From positions 1 to 64,000 of the forward strand of contig JAVBIX010000058.1 in assembly GCA_030756895.1 (NCBI GenBank): a stretch of 64,000 nucleotides of DNA, read 5' to 3'. Origin of the DNA: Synechococcus sp. SP2 MAG. Its GTDB lineage: Bacteria > Cyanobacteriota > Cyanobacteriia > PCC-6307 > Cyanobiaceae. Made by a program: the position numbers and the translations under genes. Below the pieces are notes generated by a model, which was not told the DNA's origin, ran no database searches, and saw only the letters and a list, made by a program, of their open reading frames with translations. This document shows positions 46,591 to 55,795 of the stretch, piece after piece. Each line of letters begins with the position of its first letter. Position 1 is the first letter of the stretch.

Positions 46591-48786
46591 TTGGTTGAAG
46601 ATCTATTCAGCCACCACGGCAACCAGCTAAGGAGGCGACAGGCGCCCTTAGCTGACCGTTTAAGGCCCACATCACTCGAGGAATTTGAGGGCCAAAGCGC
46701 GATCCTCGCCGAAGGCCGTTTGCTGCGCCGGGCGATCACCGCAGACCGTGTGGGCAATCTGATCTTGCACGGACCGCCTGGTGTTGGCAAAACAACCCTG
46801 GCCAGGATCATTGCGACCCATACCCGCGCCCAGTTCAGCAGTCTGAATGCTGTTCTGGCCGGCGTTAAAGACCTTCGCGAGCAAGTGGACGCCGCCAAGG
46901 AGCGCTTAGAGAAACATGGCTTAAGAACCATCCTGTTCATCGATGAAGTTCATCGCTTCAACAGTGCGCAACAGGATGCACTGCTCCCTTGGGTCGAGAA
47001 CGGCACTCTCACCTTGATCGGTGCCACCACTGAGAACCCTTACTTCGAAGTCAACAAAGCCCTAGTGAGTCGTTCGCGCCTGTTTCGACTGCAAAGCCTC
47101 GAAGCCAGCGATCTCCGTCAATTGCTCCATCGGGCCCTTCATGACAAAGAACGGGGCTATGGCAATCGTTCGATCACGATCACTCCCGATGCCGAAGCCC
47201 ACATGGTGGATGTGGCTAACGGTGACGCGCGCAGCCTTCTCAATGCCCTCGAGCTGGCTGTGGAAAGCACAACGCCATCCGATCCAGAGACCACGATTGA
47301 GATTGATTTGACCATCGCCGAGGAGTCGATTCAAGAGCGAGCTGTGCTCTACGACAAACAGGGAGATGCCCACTTCGACACGATTAGCGCTTTCATCAAA
47401 TCCCTTCGGGGCTCCGATGCGGACGCAGCCTTGTTTTGGCTGGCGCGAATGTTGGAAGCAGGGGAAAACCCAAGGTTCATCTTTCGACGAATGTTGATTT
47501 CAGCGGGAGAGGACATCGGGCTAGCCGACCCCCAGGCTGTGGTCGTCGTGGAAGCCTGTGCAGCCGCCTTCGAACGCATCGGCCTGCCAGAAGGGCTTTA
47601 CCCGCTTGCCCAGGCAGCCCTTTATCTGGCCTGCGCCGAAAAAAGCAACAGCACGATGGGACTGTTCGAAGCCATCCGCCTTGTGCGCAGCACACAGAAC
47701 CAGACGGTGCCAAGCCACCTCCGCGATGCCCATCGCGATGGTGAAGCCTTCGGCGACGGAAAGGGGTATCGCTACCCCCACGCCTACAAAGAGCATTGGG
47801 TTGCACAGAATTACCTTCCCGATGCGCTTCAGGGAGAGGTCTTCTGGACTCCAAGCAAGCAGGGGTGGGAGGGGGAACGGCGAGGAAGGATGCTCGAACG
47901 TCGGGCTGCCCAGCTCGCTGTCGCAGCAGAGGCGGCCCAAACCCACCCTCTACTCCTCAGTAGTGGTCCAGATCTACCTGAAATGGAGCGCTGGCTGCAT
48001 CGACAGCTCGCCCAAAACGATGAGCGTTTGCAAGATCTGCAGCAGCGACTCTGGACTGCAGTGACCTTTCAACGCACCGACAGGGTGCTGGTGCTCGGGG
48101 GACGATCCCTGCTATGGGCCCTGGGTCCCCTAAATGCGGTGCAAGAGGGGAGCGTCACAATCCTGTGCAGCAGCGCTGAAGAACGCGCCCGACTTGAAGC
48201 AGAGGTGGATCTGTTGGATCCACTTCATCGCCCCAACCTCATTACAGGAGGGTTGAAGGCGTTGCAAGCACTTCCTCAAGACTGGCAATTCGAAGTCGTG
48301 GGAGGTCGATTCAGCAGTGATGATCGCGATTGGATCGAATCTCCAAAGTTTTGGCAGCAACTCCAATGGAAGCTGTCACCAGGAGCTCAGCTTCATATCC
48401 TTCTCAGCCAAACAGCAATCGGTCCAGCGGCAGCGCTCTCAGAGCAATGCCCTGGTTCCAGCGAAGTCCTGTCGGAACTCATCGAGAAGGAACAACAGTG
48501 GCTGTCAAGCCAGCAGCTTGATCAGCTTGTCCGGCAGCAGCTCGAAGACCTCTCAACCGCAGTCATCACAGAGCGATGGCAAGAATCTCTGTCACTCCCT
48601 ATCGACGAACGCCTGTTGAAACGCTGGCTGGGAGAAGACCGTCCTTATCGATCTCTGATCAATCGCTGCAGCCAGCCAGAAACAGTGCTCACCACACTGC
48701 AGCAGCTCCTGCAAACAAAAAAAGGGGGGCAACTTCCACAACCCCTGATCCATCAGCGGCTTGACTGCACGATGTTGTCCTCGTAG
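46591..48786 (+). CDS. RarA/MgsA replication-recombination ATPase, C-terminal fusion
   Basis: A 731-aa protein. The first ~430 residues are RarA (Walker A GPPGVGKTT at 61-69, Walker B TILFIDEVHRF, later GYRYPHAYKEHW), which acts at stalled replication forks. The remaining ~300 residues form a second domain with a methyltransferase-like start (DRVLVLGGRSLLWALGPL) that lacks a clear SAM loop. This fusion is typical of cyanobacteria (NCBI names it RarA/unknown domain fusion). The start is TTG at 46591; no clear ATG fits the conserved N-terminus. Confidence 0.9.
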   Translation: MVEDLFSHHGNQLRRRQAPLADRLRPTSLEEFEGQSAILAEGRLLRRAITADRVGNLILHGPPGVGKTTLARIIATHTRAQFSSLNAVLAGVKDLREQVDAAKERLEKHGLRTILFIDEVHRFNSAQQDALLPWVENGTLTLIGATTENPYFEVNKALVSRSRLFRLQSLEASDLRQLLHRALHDKERGYGNRSITITPDAEAHMVDVANGDARSLLNALELAVESTTPSDPETTIEIDLTIAEESIQERAVLYDKQGDAHFDTISAFIKSLRGSDADAALFWLARMLEAGENPRFIFRRMLISAGEDIGLADPQAVVVVEACAAAFERIGLPEGLYPLAQAALYLACAEKSNSTMGLFEAIRLVRSTQNQTVPSHLRDAHRDGEAFGDGKGYRYPHAYKEHWVAQNYLPDALQGEVFWTPSKQGWEGERRGRMLERRAAQLAVAAEAAQTHPLLLSSGPDLPEMERWLHRQLAQNDERLQDLQQRLWTAVTFQRTDRVLVLGGRSLLWALGPLNAVQEGSVTILCSSAEERARLEAEVDLLDPLHRPNLITGGLKALQALPQDWQFEVVGGRFSSDDRDWIESPKFWQQLQWKLSPGAQLHILLSQTAIGPAAALSEQCPGSSEVLSELIEKEQQWLSSQQLDQLVRQQLEDLSTAVITERWQESLSLPIDERLLKRWLGEDRPYRSLINRCSQPETVLTTLQQLLQTKKGGQLPQPLIHQRLDCTMLSS

Positions 48787-48797
48787 CGGCCAGCCAT

Positions 48798-48824
48798 AAA
48801 AAAAGCCCCGGCATTGCCGAGGCT
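48798..48824 (-). terminator. Rho-independent terminator of the DUF1400-like gene
   Basis: On the minus strand AGCCTCGGC-AAT-GCCGGGGCT forms a 9-bp stem with one G-U pair, followed by TTTTTT. It lies 23 bases after the stop of the gene at 48847 and can also stop the convergent RarA transcript from the other side. Confidence 0.85.
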
Positions 48825-48846
48825 TGAAATGGCCGAAGCCATTCGA

Positions 48847-49509
48847 TCACCAGAGGCCGCGTACAGGAGCTGCCATGGGAGCAGCAGCGCGAGGAGCGAG
48901 AGCAGCAGGAAGAATCTGCTTGGCTTGCACACAAGCAGGCAAGAAGACGTACCAAGACATCAGGGAAGTGGCCTGGGCACCGTCAAGACCGTCCTTACAG
49001 ACGTTCTGGGAACCATCAGAAGCACCGTTGTCAGCCAGAGCGAAATCAACGGGGAGGCCATTCAGGATGCCGGCAGAAGAGATCTGACCGTCAGCAGCAT
49101 CAAGAACGATGGCGGAGCGAAGAGCAACAACAGCTGTCTCTTGCTTCATCCAGTAGGGGTAGTAGCTCTTGGTCTGCTCCTGAAGGAAGGCAACGCCATC
49201 GCTGGAATACAGGAAGCGTGAAACGCCTACAAGGTCAACTTCGTAGGAGCGGGTCATGCCCTCTTGGATTTCTTCTGCAGTCCAACCGGAATTGTTGATT
49301 CCACCTTGGAGGCCGCGATCGGTGATTTCACCGTCAGCGAAGAAGGTTTTGAAAGCTGAAGACTTGGTAGACCAAACAGCACCACCGGTTTTCCAGCGCA
49401 CAGGGCGCTCAGCGGCTTCGGCTGCAACAGCCAGAGTTGTGAGAGAAGCGGCGGCAAGAACGCCAGCTGCAAGACGGGTGAACACGGACGAAGGAAATAT
49501 AGGCATCAC
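48847..49509 (-). CDS. Exported DUF1400-like domain protein
   Basis: A 220-aa protein with a signal peptide (alanine-rich helix ending near AAEAAERP). The mature region has VGVSRFLYSSDGVAFLQEQ, then WMKQETAVVALRSAIVLDAADGQIS, a pattern of DUF1400, which is usually the N-terminal part of cyanobacterial alpha/beta hydrolases. Here no hydrolase follows: the protein ends in an Ala/Pro-rich tail with two cysteines in the region before it. The role of the lone domain is unknown. A strong terminator follows. Confidence 0.7.
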   Translation of the reverse strand: MMPIFPSSVFTRLAAGVLAAASLTTLAVAAEAAERPVRWKTGGAVWSTKSSAFKTFFADGEITDRGLQGGINNSGWTAEEIQEGMTRSYEVDLVGVSRFLYSSDGVAFLQEQTKSYYPYWMKQETAVVALRSAIVLDAADGQISSAGILNGLPVDFALADNGASDGSQNVCKDGLDGAQATSLMSWYVFLPACVQAKQILPAALAPRAAAPMAAPVRGLW

Positions 49510-49664
49510 TTAAAACTTAGGCGCAGGAAAATCAAATGCCAACAAAAATGGTGGGTCCAGTACGGGAAACTGTCCTTAACACGCACTAATGGGACCAACC
49601 CATAAGAAGTATCAAAACGAGACTCACGACTCTCGCTCTAACAGCGGTTTGCAGGGATCAAACC

Positions 49665-50159
49665 TCAGACCGCTGGGATCTCAAAAGCCCTCCATCCTTC
49701 GGGGCAAACCGCAGCTGTCTGCTCACTGGAAGCAGGGTTTAGGCCTCGACACTGAAGGCGTACAAGCTTGGATCCATTGAAATGCACAATCGCAACGTAG
49801 CTTTCACTCCCACGTTTGGGGGTCAGCCATAGGCGCGTACTGCTGGATTTCGTTTCAACTCTTACGTCCATGGTTTCATCGCTGCTCAAACCAAGATCAA
49901 TCAGTGATGACGCAAATTGTCCCCAGTAAAAGCTGGCGAGCTGGCCGCGAACGAACGCCCTAAGCAAGGTTTCGGCTTGGCGACGTTGATTCAAGGTTGC
50001 CTCTTGATCATCGAGCTGCTCAATAAGACGCGCATCCATTGGGAGGCCTGGATCTCCTGGAGAGAACACCTGCGTTTGACTGGTCGCGATCAGGCCAAGG
50101 CCCCCCAACAGCAAGGCGGCTACCACGGTGGGCACAGATCGCATCCAAGATTGATTCAC
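49665..50159 (-). CDS. Hypothetical membrane-anchored protein
   Basis: A 164-aa protein with a short basic N-terminus and one hydrophobic helix (VVAALLLGGLGLIATS), then a helical segment and a beta-rich C-terminus with two cysteines (LQCRGLNPASS.AAVCPEGW). The overall layout resembles type IV pilin-like or periplasmic anchored proteins but lacks a prepilin peptidase motif. I do not recognise the family. It is downstream of the phosphopantetheinyl transferase gene by 31 bases, same strand. Confidence 0.6.
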   Translation of the reverse strand: MNQSWMRSVPTVVAALLLGGLGLIATSQTQVFSPGDPGLPMDARLIEQLDDQEATLNQRRQAETLLRAFVRGQLASFYWGQFASSLIDLGLSSDETMDVRVETKSSSTRLWLTPKRGSESYVAIVHFNGSKLVRLQCRGLNPASSEQTAAVCPEGWRAFEIPAV

Positions 50160-50190
50160 GCCAACGAGGATCTCGATCCCGATTGAGATT

Positions 50191-50808
50191 TCAACCTAAG
50201 CAGACTCTTGCTCCAATCAAGTTCTGTTCGCAAGCTGACACGATCGCCACACCCCATGGCCCGAGTTGTCGGCAGTGCGCTGACACCTGAAAACCTCTGC
50301 CCTGATGGCTTGCACTCAGACCATCGGCCGCCACAACCCAGTGCGTCAAATCCTGAGCCAAAGATCCTTGCTGCCATTTAATTGCAGCTTCCTTGATCAG
50401 CCAATGTTCCAAAGCAGCCTGGTGAAAAGCGTGCTTGGGAAGGCTTTTAAGACGACGCTGCTCGCTCGATGCGTAGTAACGGCTCATCAGCGCTTCAGAA
50501 GCAAACGGACGATTCAACGGCTCTAAATCAACTCCGACGGGAGCAGATGACCATGCCATCAACGCAGATCCCCTGCTATGGCTCAGGCTGACAAATCCCC
50601 AACCTGAACGCAGCGCTGGAGGCGTGCCCGGAGGCGCATGCAGAGGAATCTCCTGCGCCGGCACTCCCCACAAATCACTCAGACAGGAACGCATCCAGGC
50701 ACGGGAGCCAAGGAAACGCCTCTGACGCGTCTGGCCCAAGCTGCAGGCCCAGGATTGTTCCTGATCCGACACGCAAGAATCTGTTGAGGAAGCCGGCCCA
50801 AGCCACAT
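50191..50808 (-). CDS. 4'-phosphopantetheinyl transferase (Sfp/HetI type)
   Basis: Activates acyl carrier protein domains by adding the phosphopantetheine arm. The ~206-aa protein has the Sfp-type motifs: SLSHSRG, VGVDLEPL (Mg aspartate) and the W-x-x-KEA element WLIKEAAIKW. ATG at 50808 is my choice, giving MWLGPASS; the upstream ATG at 50847 would overlap the start of bcp on the other strand and is less likely. Cyanobacteria usually have one such enzyme for both fatty acid synthase ACP and others. Confidence 0.9.
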   Translation of the reverse strand: MWLGPASSTDSCVSDQEQSWACSLGQTRQRRFLGSRAWMRSCLSDLWGVPAQEIPLHAPPGTPPALRSGWGFVSLSHSRGSALMAWSSAPVGVDLEPLNRPFASEALMSRYYASSEQRRLKSLPKHAFHQAALEHWLIKEAAIKWQQGSLAQDLTHWVVAADGLSASHQGRGFQVSAHCRQLGPWGVAIVSACEQNLIGARVCLG

Positions 50809-50845
50809 CACGGTTACGCTTCCGCTCCGGTTGAAGCCTTCCTCC

Positions 50846-51313
50846 ATGACTTTGCAGATCGGCGATCTCGCGCCTGATTTCACACTTCCTGACCAAAACG
50901 GAGAGCCCGTGCAGCTGGCCTCCTTGCGGGGGCAGCGCGTGGTGATCTATTTCTATCCCAAAGACGCCACACCTGGTTGCACAAAAGAGGCATGCAACTT
51001 CCGAGATCGCTGGTCATCTTTTAAAGACCATGGAATTCACGTTCTAGGGATCAGCAAGGACAACGCCTCTTCCCATACGCGCTTCATCTCCCAGCAGGAA
51101 TTGCCCTTCACGCTGTTGAGTGATGAGGAGCCTTGCCCCGTTGCCAGCAGCTTTGAAAGTTACGGCCTGAAAAAGTTCATGGGTCGCGAATCCATGGGAA
51201 TGATGCGACACACCTTCGTCGTCGATGCAGAAGGACGGTTGGAATTGATCTACCGAAAAGTGAAATCTGATTCCATGGCCGATCAAATTCTCATTGACTT
51301 AGGCATCAGCTGA
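50846..51313 (+). CDS. bcp: Thioredoxin-dependent thiol peroxidase (peroxiredoxin Q/Bcp)
   Basis: Reduces hydrogen peroxide and organic peroxides with electrons from thioredoxin. The 155-aa protein starts MTLQIGDLAPDFTLPDQNG and has the peroxidatic Cys45 and resolving Cys50 in TPGCTKEACNFRD, the atypical 2-Cys arrangement of PrxQ. The start ATG is at 50846; an in-frame upstream codon at 50831 is not needed. Its 3' end overlaps the coaX stop by 8 bases on the opposite strand. Confidence 0.96.
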   Translation: MTLQIGDLAPDFTLPDQNGEPVQLASLRGQRVVIYFYPKDATPGCTKEACNFRDRWSSFKDHGIHVLGISKDNASSHTRFISQQELPFTLLSDEEPCPVASSFESYGLKKFMGRESMGMMRHTFVVDAEGRLELIYRKVKSDSMADQILIDLGIS

Positions 51314-52004
51314 TCAGCTCGACCATCGCCTCCATCACCAAGTTCGGTGAATGAAGCACCTCAACCCCCAATTGCGCCTGAAGTTTCGGGAGCAGTTGGG
51401 GGGCATCTCCTCCACAGAGCCAAATCGGCCAAGGGCTTTGGGCATGTGCTTGACGAATGAGACCCACCAAACTTTGTTGTGCTCCAGAGCGCATCGCTGC
51501 CTGCGTCTCGAAAGGGAAAGGCTCCACCTCTTCTGTTTCTAGAACTAAAGGGGAGGTCGCTTTGAGACCTGCTGTGGCCTCAGCCATCGCGCGCAATTGC
51601 AGGCCATACCCAGCCGCCAACAACCCACCAGAGAACGATCCATTCGCCGAGATTCGGGTAAGGCTGAGAACCGTGCCTGCATCTACCACTAGGACGCCCT
51701 CACGTTTGTGGTTAGCTCGCCAAGCCCCCCAACCAGCGAGTGCTCGATCGATTCCTAACCAAGGGGGAATCCCGTGAAGAGGGATTTCACTGAGGTTCAG
51801 GCGTCGACTGGACTGCAAAGAAGAATGACTTGGGATTGGCCCCACAGCCGCCCAGGCGAGGAGATTGCTGGGTGCATCCAACACCTCAGGAAACGCGGCC
51901 CCATGCTGATAGATCCAGTGAGAATCCCCTCTCTGCTCTGCCCAGTGCCAGCGGCTGTTCCCAATCAGCAAGCAACGGGATGGAAGGTCCTCGCTAGATG
52001 CCAT
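51306..52004 (-). CDS. coaX: Type III pantothenate kinase
   Basis: First step of coenzyme A synthesis, phosphorylation of pantothenate, independent of CoA feedback. The 232-aa protein shows the ATP-binding IGNSRWHWA (in place of DxGNTx), GIDRALAGWGA and VVDAGTVLSL, the conserved aspartate motifs of the ASKHA fold. ATG at 52004, overlapping the end of cysH by 11 bases, so it is co-translated with cysH. The first motif lacks the usual aspartate (IGNS not DVGNT), which is a common cyanobacterial variation. Confidence 0.87.
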   Translation of the reverse strand: MASSEDLPSRCLLIGNSRWHWAEQRGDSHWIYQHGAAFPEVLDAPSNLLAWAAVGPIPSHSSLQSSRRLNLSEIPLHGIPPWLGIDRALAGWGAWRANHKREGVLVVDAGTVLSLTRISANGSFSGGLLAAGYGLQLRAMAEATAGLKATSPLVLETEEVEPFPFETQAAMRSGAQQSLVGLIRQAHAQSPWPIWLCGGDAPQLLPKLQAQLGVEVLHSPNLVMEAMVELIS

Positions 52005-52767
52005 CACCCATAACACCCGGCACATGGATGCCACATTCTTGCTTCAGGCCAGCAAAGCGGGTATCTCGTCCCGTGGCCTCTAGCCCATCAGGACCACTCG
52101 AATGCCAATCCCCAACTGTGGAATACCCCTTCTCAAACAAGGGATGTTGGGGAAGATCGTTCTCCTGCATGTAATAGAAGACATCTCTTGAGGTCCACTC
52201 CAACAGCGGCCTCAGGGACATGCGACCGCGAATGGGATCGAGCGAAGTCATGCTCCTGCGTGTATCCGTCTGTGCGCTGCGCACACCACTCGCCCAACAC
52301 GACACCTGCAGACGATGCATCGCTTCCTCGAGTGGCTCAACCTTGCGGATTTTGAGGTAGAGCTCCATGTCCTCAACAACACCTGATTCCCAAAGGCGGC
52401 CATGGAGCGCCTCCATCCGCGCTGCAGACGAGGAGGACTGTGCAATGTGGAGATTCAGATCGAAGCGCTGGCAAAGATCCTCGGCGTAGCGATAGGTCTC
52501 GGGGGGGAGATAGCCGGTATCCACCCAGATCACTGGAATATCTCGGCCTCGATCCATCCCGCTCAACACGTGGAGCAACACAGAGGATTGGATTCCAAAG
52601 CTCGTAGTCAGAGCAAAACCCGACCCAAATCGCTCATGAGCCCATAGCAACCTTGCGCGCGCATCCAACGGCTCAAGCTGCTGACGCGCTTCCTTAAGGT
52701 CTCCCGCATCAGCCTTAAGGCCAGCAGCAACGACAGGCTGATTGTTGGAGGTGGAGACATCCCTCAT
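51994..52767 (-). CDS. cysH: Phosphoadenylyl-sulfate reductase CysH
   Basis: Reduces activated sulfate to sulfite with thioredoxin. The 257-aa protein has TTSFGIQSSVLLHVL, VIWVDTGYLPPETY, the QVSCWASGVRSAQTDTRR region and the C-terminal catalytic KQECGIH. The CC and CxxC pairs of APS reductases that hold a 4Fe-4S cluster are missing, so PAPS is the likely substrate. ATG at 52767 follows a GGAGAG site; longer frames to 52803 or 52872 overlap the divergent oxidoreductase gene. Confidence 0.92.
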   Translation of the reverse strand: MRDVSTSNNQPVVAAGLKADAGDLKEARQQLEPLDARARLLWAHERFGSGFALTTSFGIQSSVLLHVLSGMDRGRDIPVIWVDTGYLPPETYRYAEDLCQRFDLNLHIAQSSSSAARMEALHGRLWESGVVEDMELYLKIRKVEPLEEAMHRLQVSCWASGVRSAQTDTRRSMTSLDPIRGRMSLRPLLEWTSRDVFYYMQENDLPQHPLFEKGYSTVGDWHSSGPDGLEATGRDTRFAGLKQECGIHVPGVMGDGI

Positions 52768-52801
52768 CTCTCCATCTTCCAACGCCGAGGGGCATGGTGT
52801 C

Positions 52802-54001
52802 ATGTCTATGGTTTCGCAAACCCCCTTTGAAGTTCTGACTTCCGACACCACCATGCACAACGATCCGATCATTGTTGTGGGCGGTGGCTTTGCAGGTCTA
52901 ACTACAGCTCTTGCGCTCAGTAATCAACGGCCCCGTCCACCGTTATTACTGATAGAGCCGCGTCATCAATTTCTCTTCTTACCCCTTCTCTACGAGCTTC
53001 TTAGCGGCGAAATGAAGAGCTGGGAGGTTGCTCCCAGCTACGACAGCCTTCTTCAGGGGCGACGTATTCCCCACCTGGATGACCGGGTGACATCGATCGA
53101 TACAGCTCAGAAATCCCTACAAACCAGCCGCGGCCAAATCCTGAACTACAGCCAGCTGGTGCTCGCCACTGGCTCAGAGCCCGATGACTTTGGAATTACA
53201 GGAGTCAAAGAGCATGCCTTGACCTTCCATTCTCTGGCGGATCTACCTCTCCTCAAAGAACGCGTTCACAGTCTTCGCAACCGAGCGTCAAAAGACGGGG
53301 CACTGGTCATCGTTGGAGCGGGTGCAACCGGCGTTGAATTGGCTTGCAAACTCAGCGACATGCTGGACGGATCAGCCACCATTCACCTCGTTGAATTGGG
53401 GGACAGCATTCTCTCAAGATCAAGAGCCTTCAATCGCGAACAAGCACGACGGGCACTGGATCAGCGGGGGGTGCATCGACACCTCAACACCCGCGTGACC
53501 TCCGTATCAGCCAATGCCGTACAGCTGCTTGAAAACGACTTACCGCAATCTCTTAACCATGACGGTCTGATCTGGACGGCAGGGACCAAACCAGTGCTTC
53601 CAACCCTGATCCCCAGCCCGACCCGTGAGCGCGGGCTGCTCTCTGTTGAGGAAGGGTTGCAATTAACGACAGACCCGAATGTGGTGGTTCTTGGGGATGT
53701 GGCCTGTCACAACGATCCAGACACCCCTTGGCCCCGTTCAGCCCAATCAGCGCTCCAACAAGGAGCGGCGGCGGCTCGGACGATTCAAGCCATTCGCACG
53801 GGTAAGGCTGTTCCCAGTTTTCAGTTCCAAGATCTTGGCGAGATGCTCAGTCTTGGCATGGGGGATGCCTCAATTACGGGCCTGGGGCTCACCCTCGCCG
53901 GCCCTCTCGCCTATCGAATGCGGCGACTCACTTACCTCGCCCGCATGCCAGGACTCTCCTTAGGATTGAAGTCTGCAGGCGCCTGGCTGGTTCATTCTTG
54001 A
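52802..54001 (+). CDS. Type II NAD(P)H dehydrogenase-like FAD oxidoreductase
   Basis: A 399-aa monotopic NDH-2-like enzyme that may pass electrons from NAD(P)H to quinone. Two dinucleotide folds: VVGGGFAGLTTALAL near the N-terminus for FAD, and VIVGAGATGVELACKL for NAD(P). Further motifs LVLATGSEP and VVVLGDVAC (FAD aspartate) fit. Start uncertain: ATG at 52802, 52808 or 52853 are all in frame. Several such ndb genes occur in cyanobacteria and often serve redox sensing. HflX follows with a 4-base overlap. Confidence 0.88.
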   Translation: MSMVSQTPFEVLTSDTTMHNDPIIVVGGGFAGLTTALALSNQRPRPPLLLIEPRHQFLFLPLLYELLSGEMKSWEVAPSYDSLLQGRRIPHLDDRVTSIDTAQKSLQTSRGQILNYSQLVLATGSEPDDFGITGVKEHALTFHSLADLPLLKERVHSLRNRASKDGALVIVGAGATGVELACKLSDMLDGSATIHLVELGDSILSRSRAFNREQARRALDQRGVHRHLNTRVTSVSANAVQLLENDLPQSLNHDGLIWTAGTKPVLPTLIPSPTRERGLLSVEEGLQLTTDPNVVVLGDVACHNDPDTPWPRSAQSALQQGAAAARTIQAIRTGKAVPSFQFQDLGEMLSLGMGDASITGLGLTLAGPLAYRMRRLTYLARMPGLSLGLKSAGAWLVHS

Positions 54002-55698
54002 AGCAGGCTCACCTAGCAGGCCGAACCAATGGCCTACGCCCATCACTGAACCGTCAACTCGAGCGTCTCAGCCAGAGGAGGCACCCCGGTCTAAGCGGCG
54101 CAGATCCGCTCACCTTGGAGCGACTATCTGAGCTGGTGCTCGATTTACGTCAGCCGTTGCATCTGATCGTTGATGAACGGGGACTCTGCCGACTGCTCTG
54201 GGTTGGGCCCCTCAGCGAATCGGAACAACTACGCAGCCATCTCCCTGGAGGGCCACGACGAATCAAGCGACGCTGGCGGTTGATCAGCAGCTTGCAAGGC
54301 AAAGCTGGGACAGAGCTGAAGCCCGATGGCAGAGATGCCGTCGTCGCCCTCGACCTCAAGCCCGACACCTGGCTTCGCTTTCAGGCCTCGCCCTCTACAG
54401 GGGGTGGGCATGTGGCCTCGCTTTGGCATCCAGATCCTGGGCATCCTTCCGGCTGGCAGCAAGCTGCACTTGGCACTCTCAAGGAGCTTTGCGACCGTCC
54501 TGCCCCAGAAACCTCAAAGGATCTTGATTCCACCCAAGCCGCAACTGCTCCCTCTGACGTTCAAGAACGGGTCTTGCTGCTCATCCTTACGGGTGCTGAC
54601 ACGCAGCGGAGCGAAAGGGATCTGGCTGAATTAGAGGGGCTCGTTCGTAGCGCAGGTGCACTGCCCGTTGGTGTCTGCCGGCAGCGGCAGGGACAACCCA
54701 ACCCTCAGACCCTCTGGGGCAAGGGAAAGTTACAAGAGGCAGCGCTCGAAGCGAGACGCTTTCAAGCCACCCTCGTGATCACAGATCGGGAACTGTCTCC
54801 CGTTCAAGCCCGGAATCTGGAGTTGCTCATTGACTGCCCAGTGATGGATCGCAGTGAATTGATCCTCGATATTTTTGCCCAGCGAGCAGCGAGCGCCGCT
54901 GGACGTCTGCAAGTTGAGCTCGCTCAATTGCGCTACCGACTTCCAAGGCTGAAGGGCCGCGGCCTCAGCCTCTCGCGCCAAGGGGGAGGAATTGGCACGC
55001 GCGGACCCGGTGAAACTCAATTGGAAAAGGATCGCCGAGCGATCAGCCGTCGCATCGAACATCTCGGGCGATCACTGCTCGAGCTAGGCGCCCATCGCGC
55101 CCGTTTGCGCGACCGCAGAGACGGCCTACCTCGTATTGCCCTTGTTGGGTATACAAATGCTGGCAAATCATCTCTTTTAAATGCGCTGTGCTGCCGCAAT
55201 CCAGGGCTTGCGGTTTTGGCCGAGAACAAGTTATTCGCCACGCTGGATCCCACCACGCGGAGACTCAGCATTCCCCAAACATCTGCGGCGCCGAAAGAGC
55301 TGCTGCTGACGGACACCGTTGGATTCATTCGTGAACTTCCCAAAGCACTGGTAGAAGCTTTCAGAGCAACGTTGGAGGAGACACGCGAGGCCGATCTGTT
55401 GCTACTGGTAGTGGATCTCGCAGACCCAGATTGGCAGTCACAATTGGAAGCGGTGCATCAACTGTTGGATGGACTCAGCTGTGACCAACTGCGCAAAGTG
55501 GTGGCCAATCAAATCGACCGTTGCGACGCTTCGGCGATCGATGCGATTCGCACTCTCGAACCTGATGTGATCTACCTATCAGCCACAGAAGGTACGGGAT
55601 TGAAAGGTCTGCGAAACTGGCTTGAAAAGCAGTTCTGGGACGGCGCACCAACCCCTGAACCCTTCACCCAACAGACGTCATTTCCCGACCATGGCTGA
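53998..55698 (+). CDS. hflX: GTPase HflX
   Basis: A ribosome-associated GTPase that splits stalled 70S ribosomes, notably after heat stress. The 566-aa protein has the HflX N-terminal domain (CPVMDRSELILDIFAQRA), the conserved GGGIGTRGPGETQLE linker, and GTPase motifs G1 GYTNAGKSS and G3 DTVGFIREL, with NQID as G4. It is longer than bacterial norms by an N-terminal extension of ~180 residues, known in cyanobacteria. The TTG start overlaps the previous stop (TTGA). Confidence 0.94.
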   Translation: MKQAHLAGRTNGLRPSLNRQLERLSQRRHPGLSGADPLTLERLSELVLDLRQPLHLIVDERGLCRLLWVGPLSESEQLRSHLPGGPRRIKRRWRLISSLQGKAGTELKPDGRDAVVALDLKPDTWLRFQASPSTGGGHVASLWHPDPGHPSGWQQAALGTLKELCDRPAPETSKDLDSTQAATAPSDVQERVLLLILTGADTQRSERDLAELEGLVRSAGALPVGVCRQRQGQPNPQTLWGKGKLQEAALEARRFQATLVITDRELSPVQARNLELLIDCPVMDRSELILDIFAQRAASAAGRLQVELAQLRYRLPRLKGRGLSLSRQGGGIGTRGPGETQLEKDRRAISRRIEHLGRSLLELGAHRARLRDRRDGLPRIALVGYTNAGKSSLLNALCCRNPGLAVLAENKLFATLDPTTRRLSIPQTSAAPKELLLTDTVGFIRELPKALVEAFRATLEETREADLLLLVVDLADPDWQSQLEAVHQLLDGLSCDQLRKVVANQIDRCDASAIDAIRTLEPDVIYLSATEGTGLKGLRNWLEKQFWDGAPTPEPFTQQTSFPDHG

Positions 55699-55717
55699 GC
55701 TAAACCATGGCTGAGCT
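55689..55717. repeat. Tandem 13-bp direct repeat at the hflX stop
   Basis: CCATGGCTGAGCT occurs twice, separated by AAA (55689-55701 and 55705-55717); the hflX TGA lies in the first copy. A short local duplication, likely slippage. Confidence 0.7.
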
Positions 55718-55795
55718 CATCTTTAGTTATCAGCAGGCCACCCCCCTCAGGCCTCCTGCATCGATCGTCTTTTCAGCGGGAGGCAGGTAAGCGCA

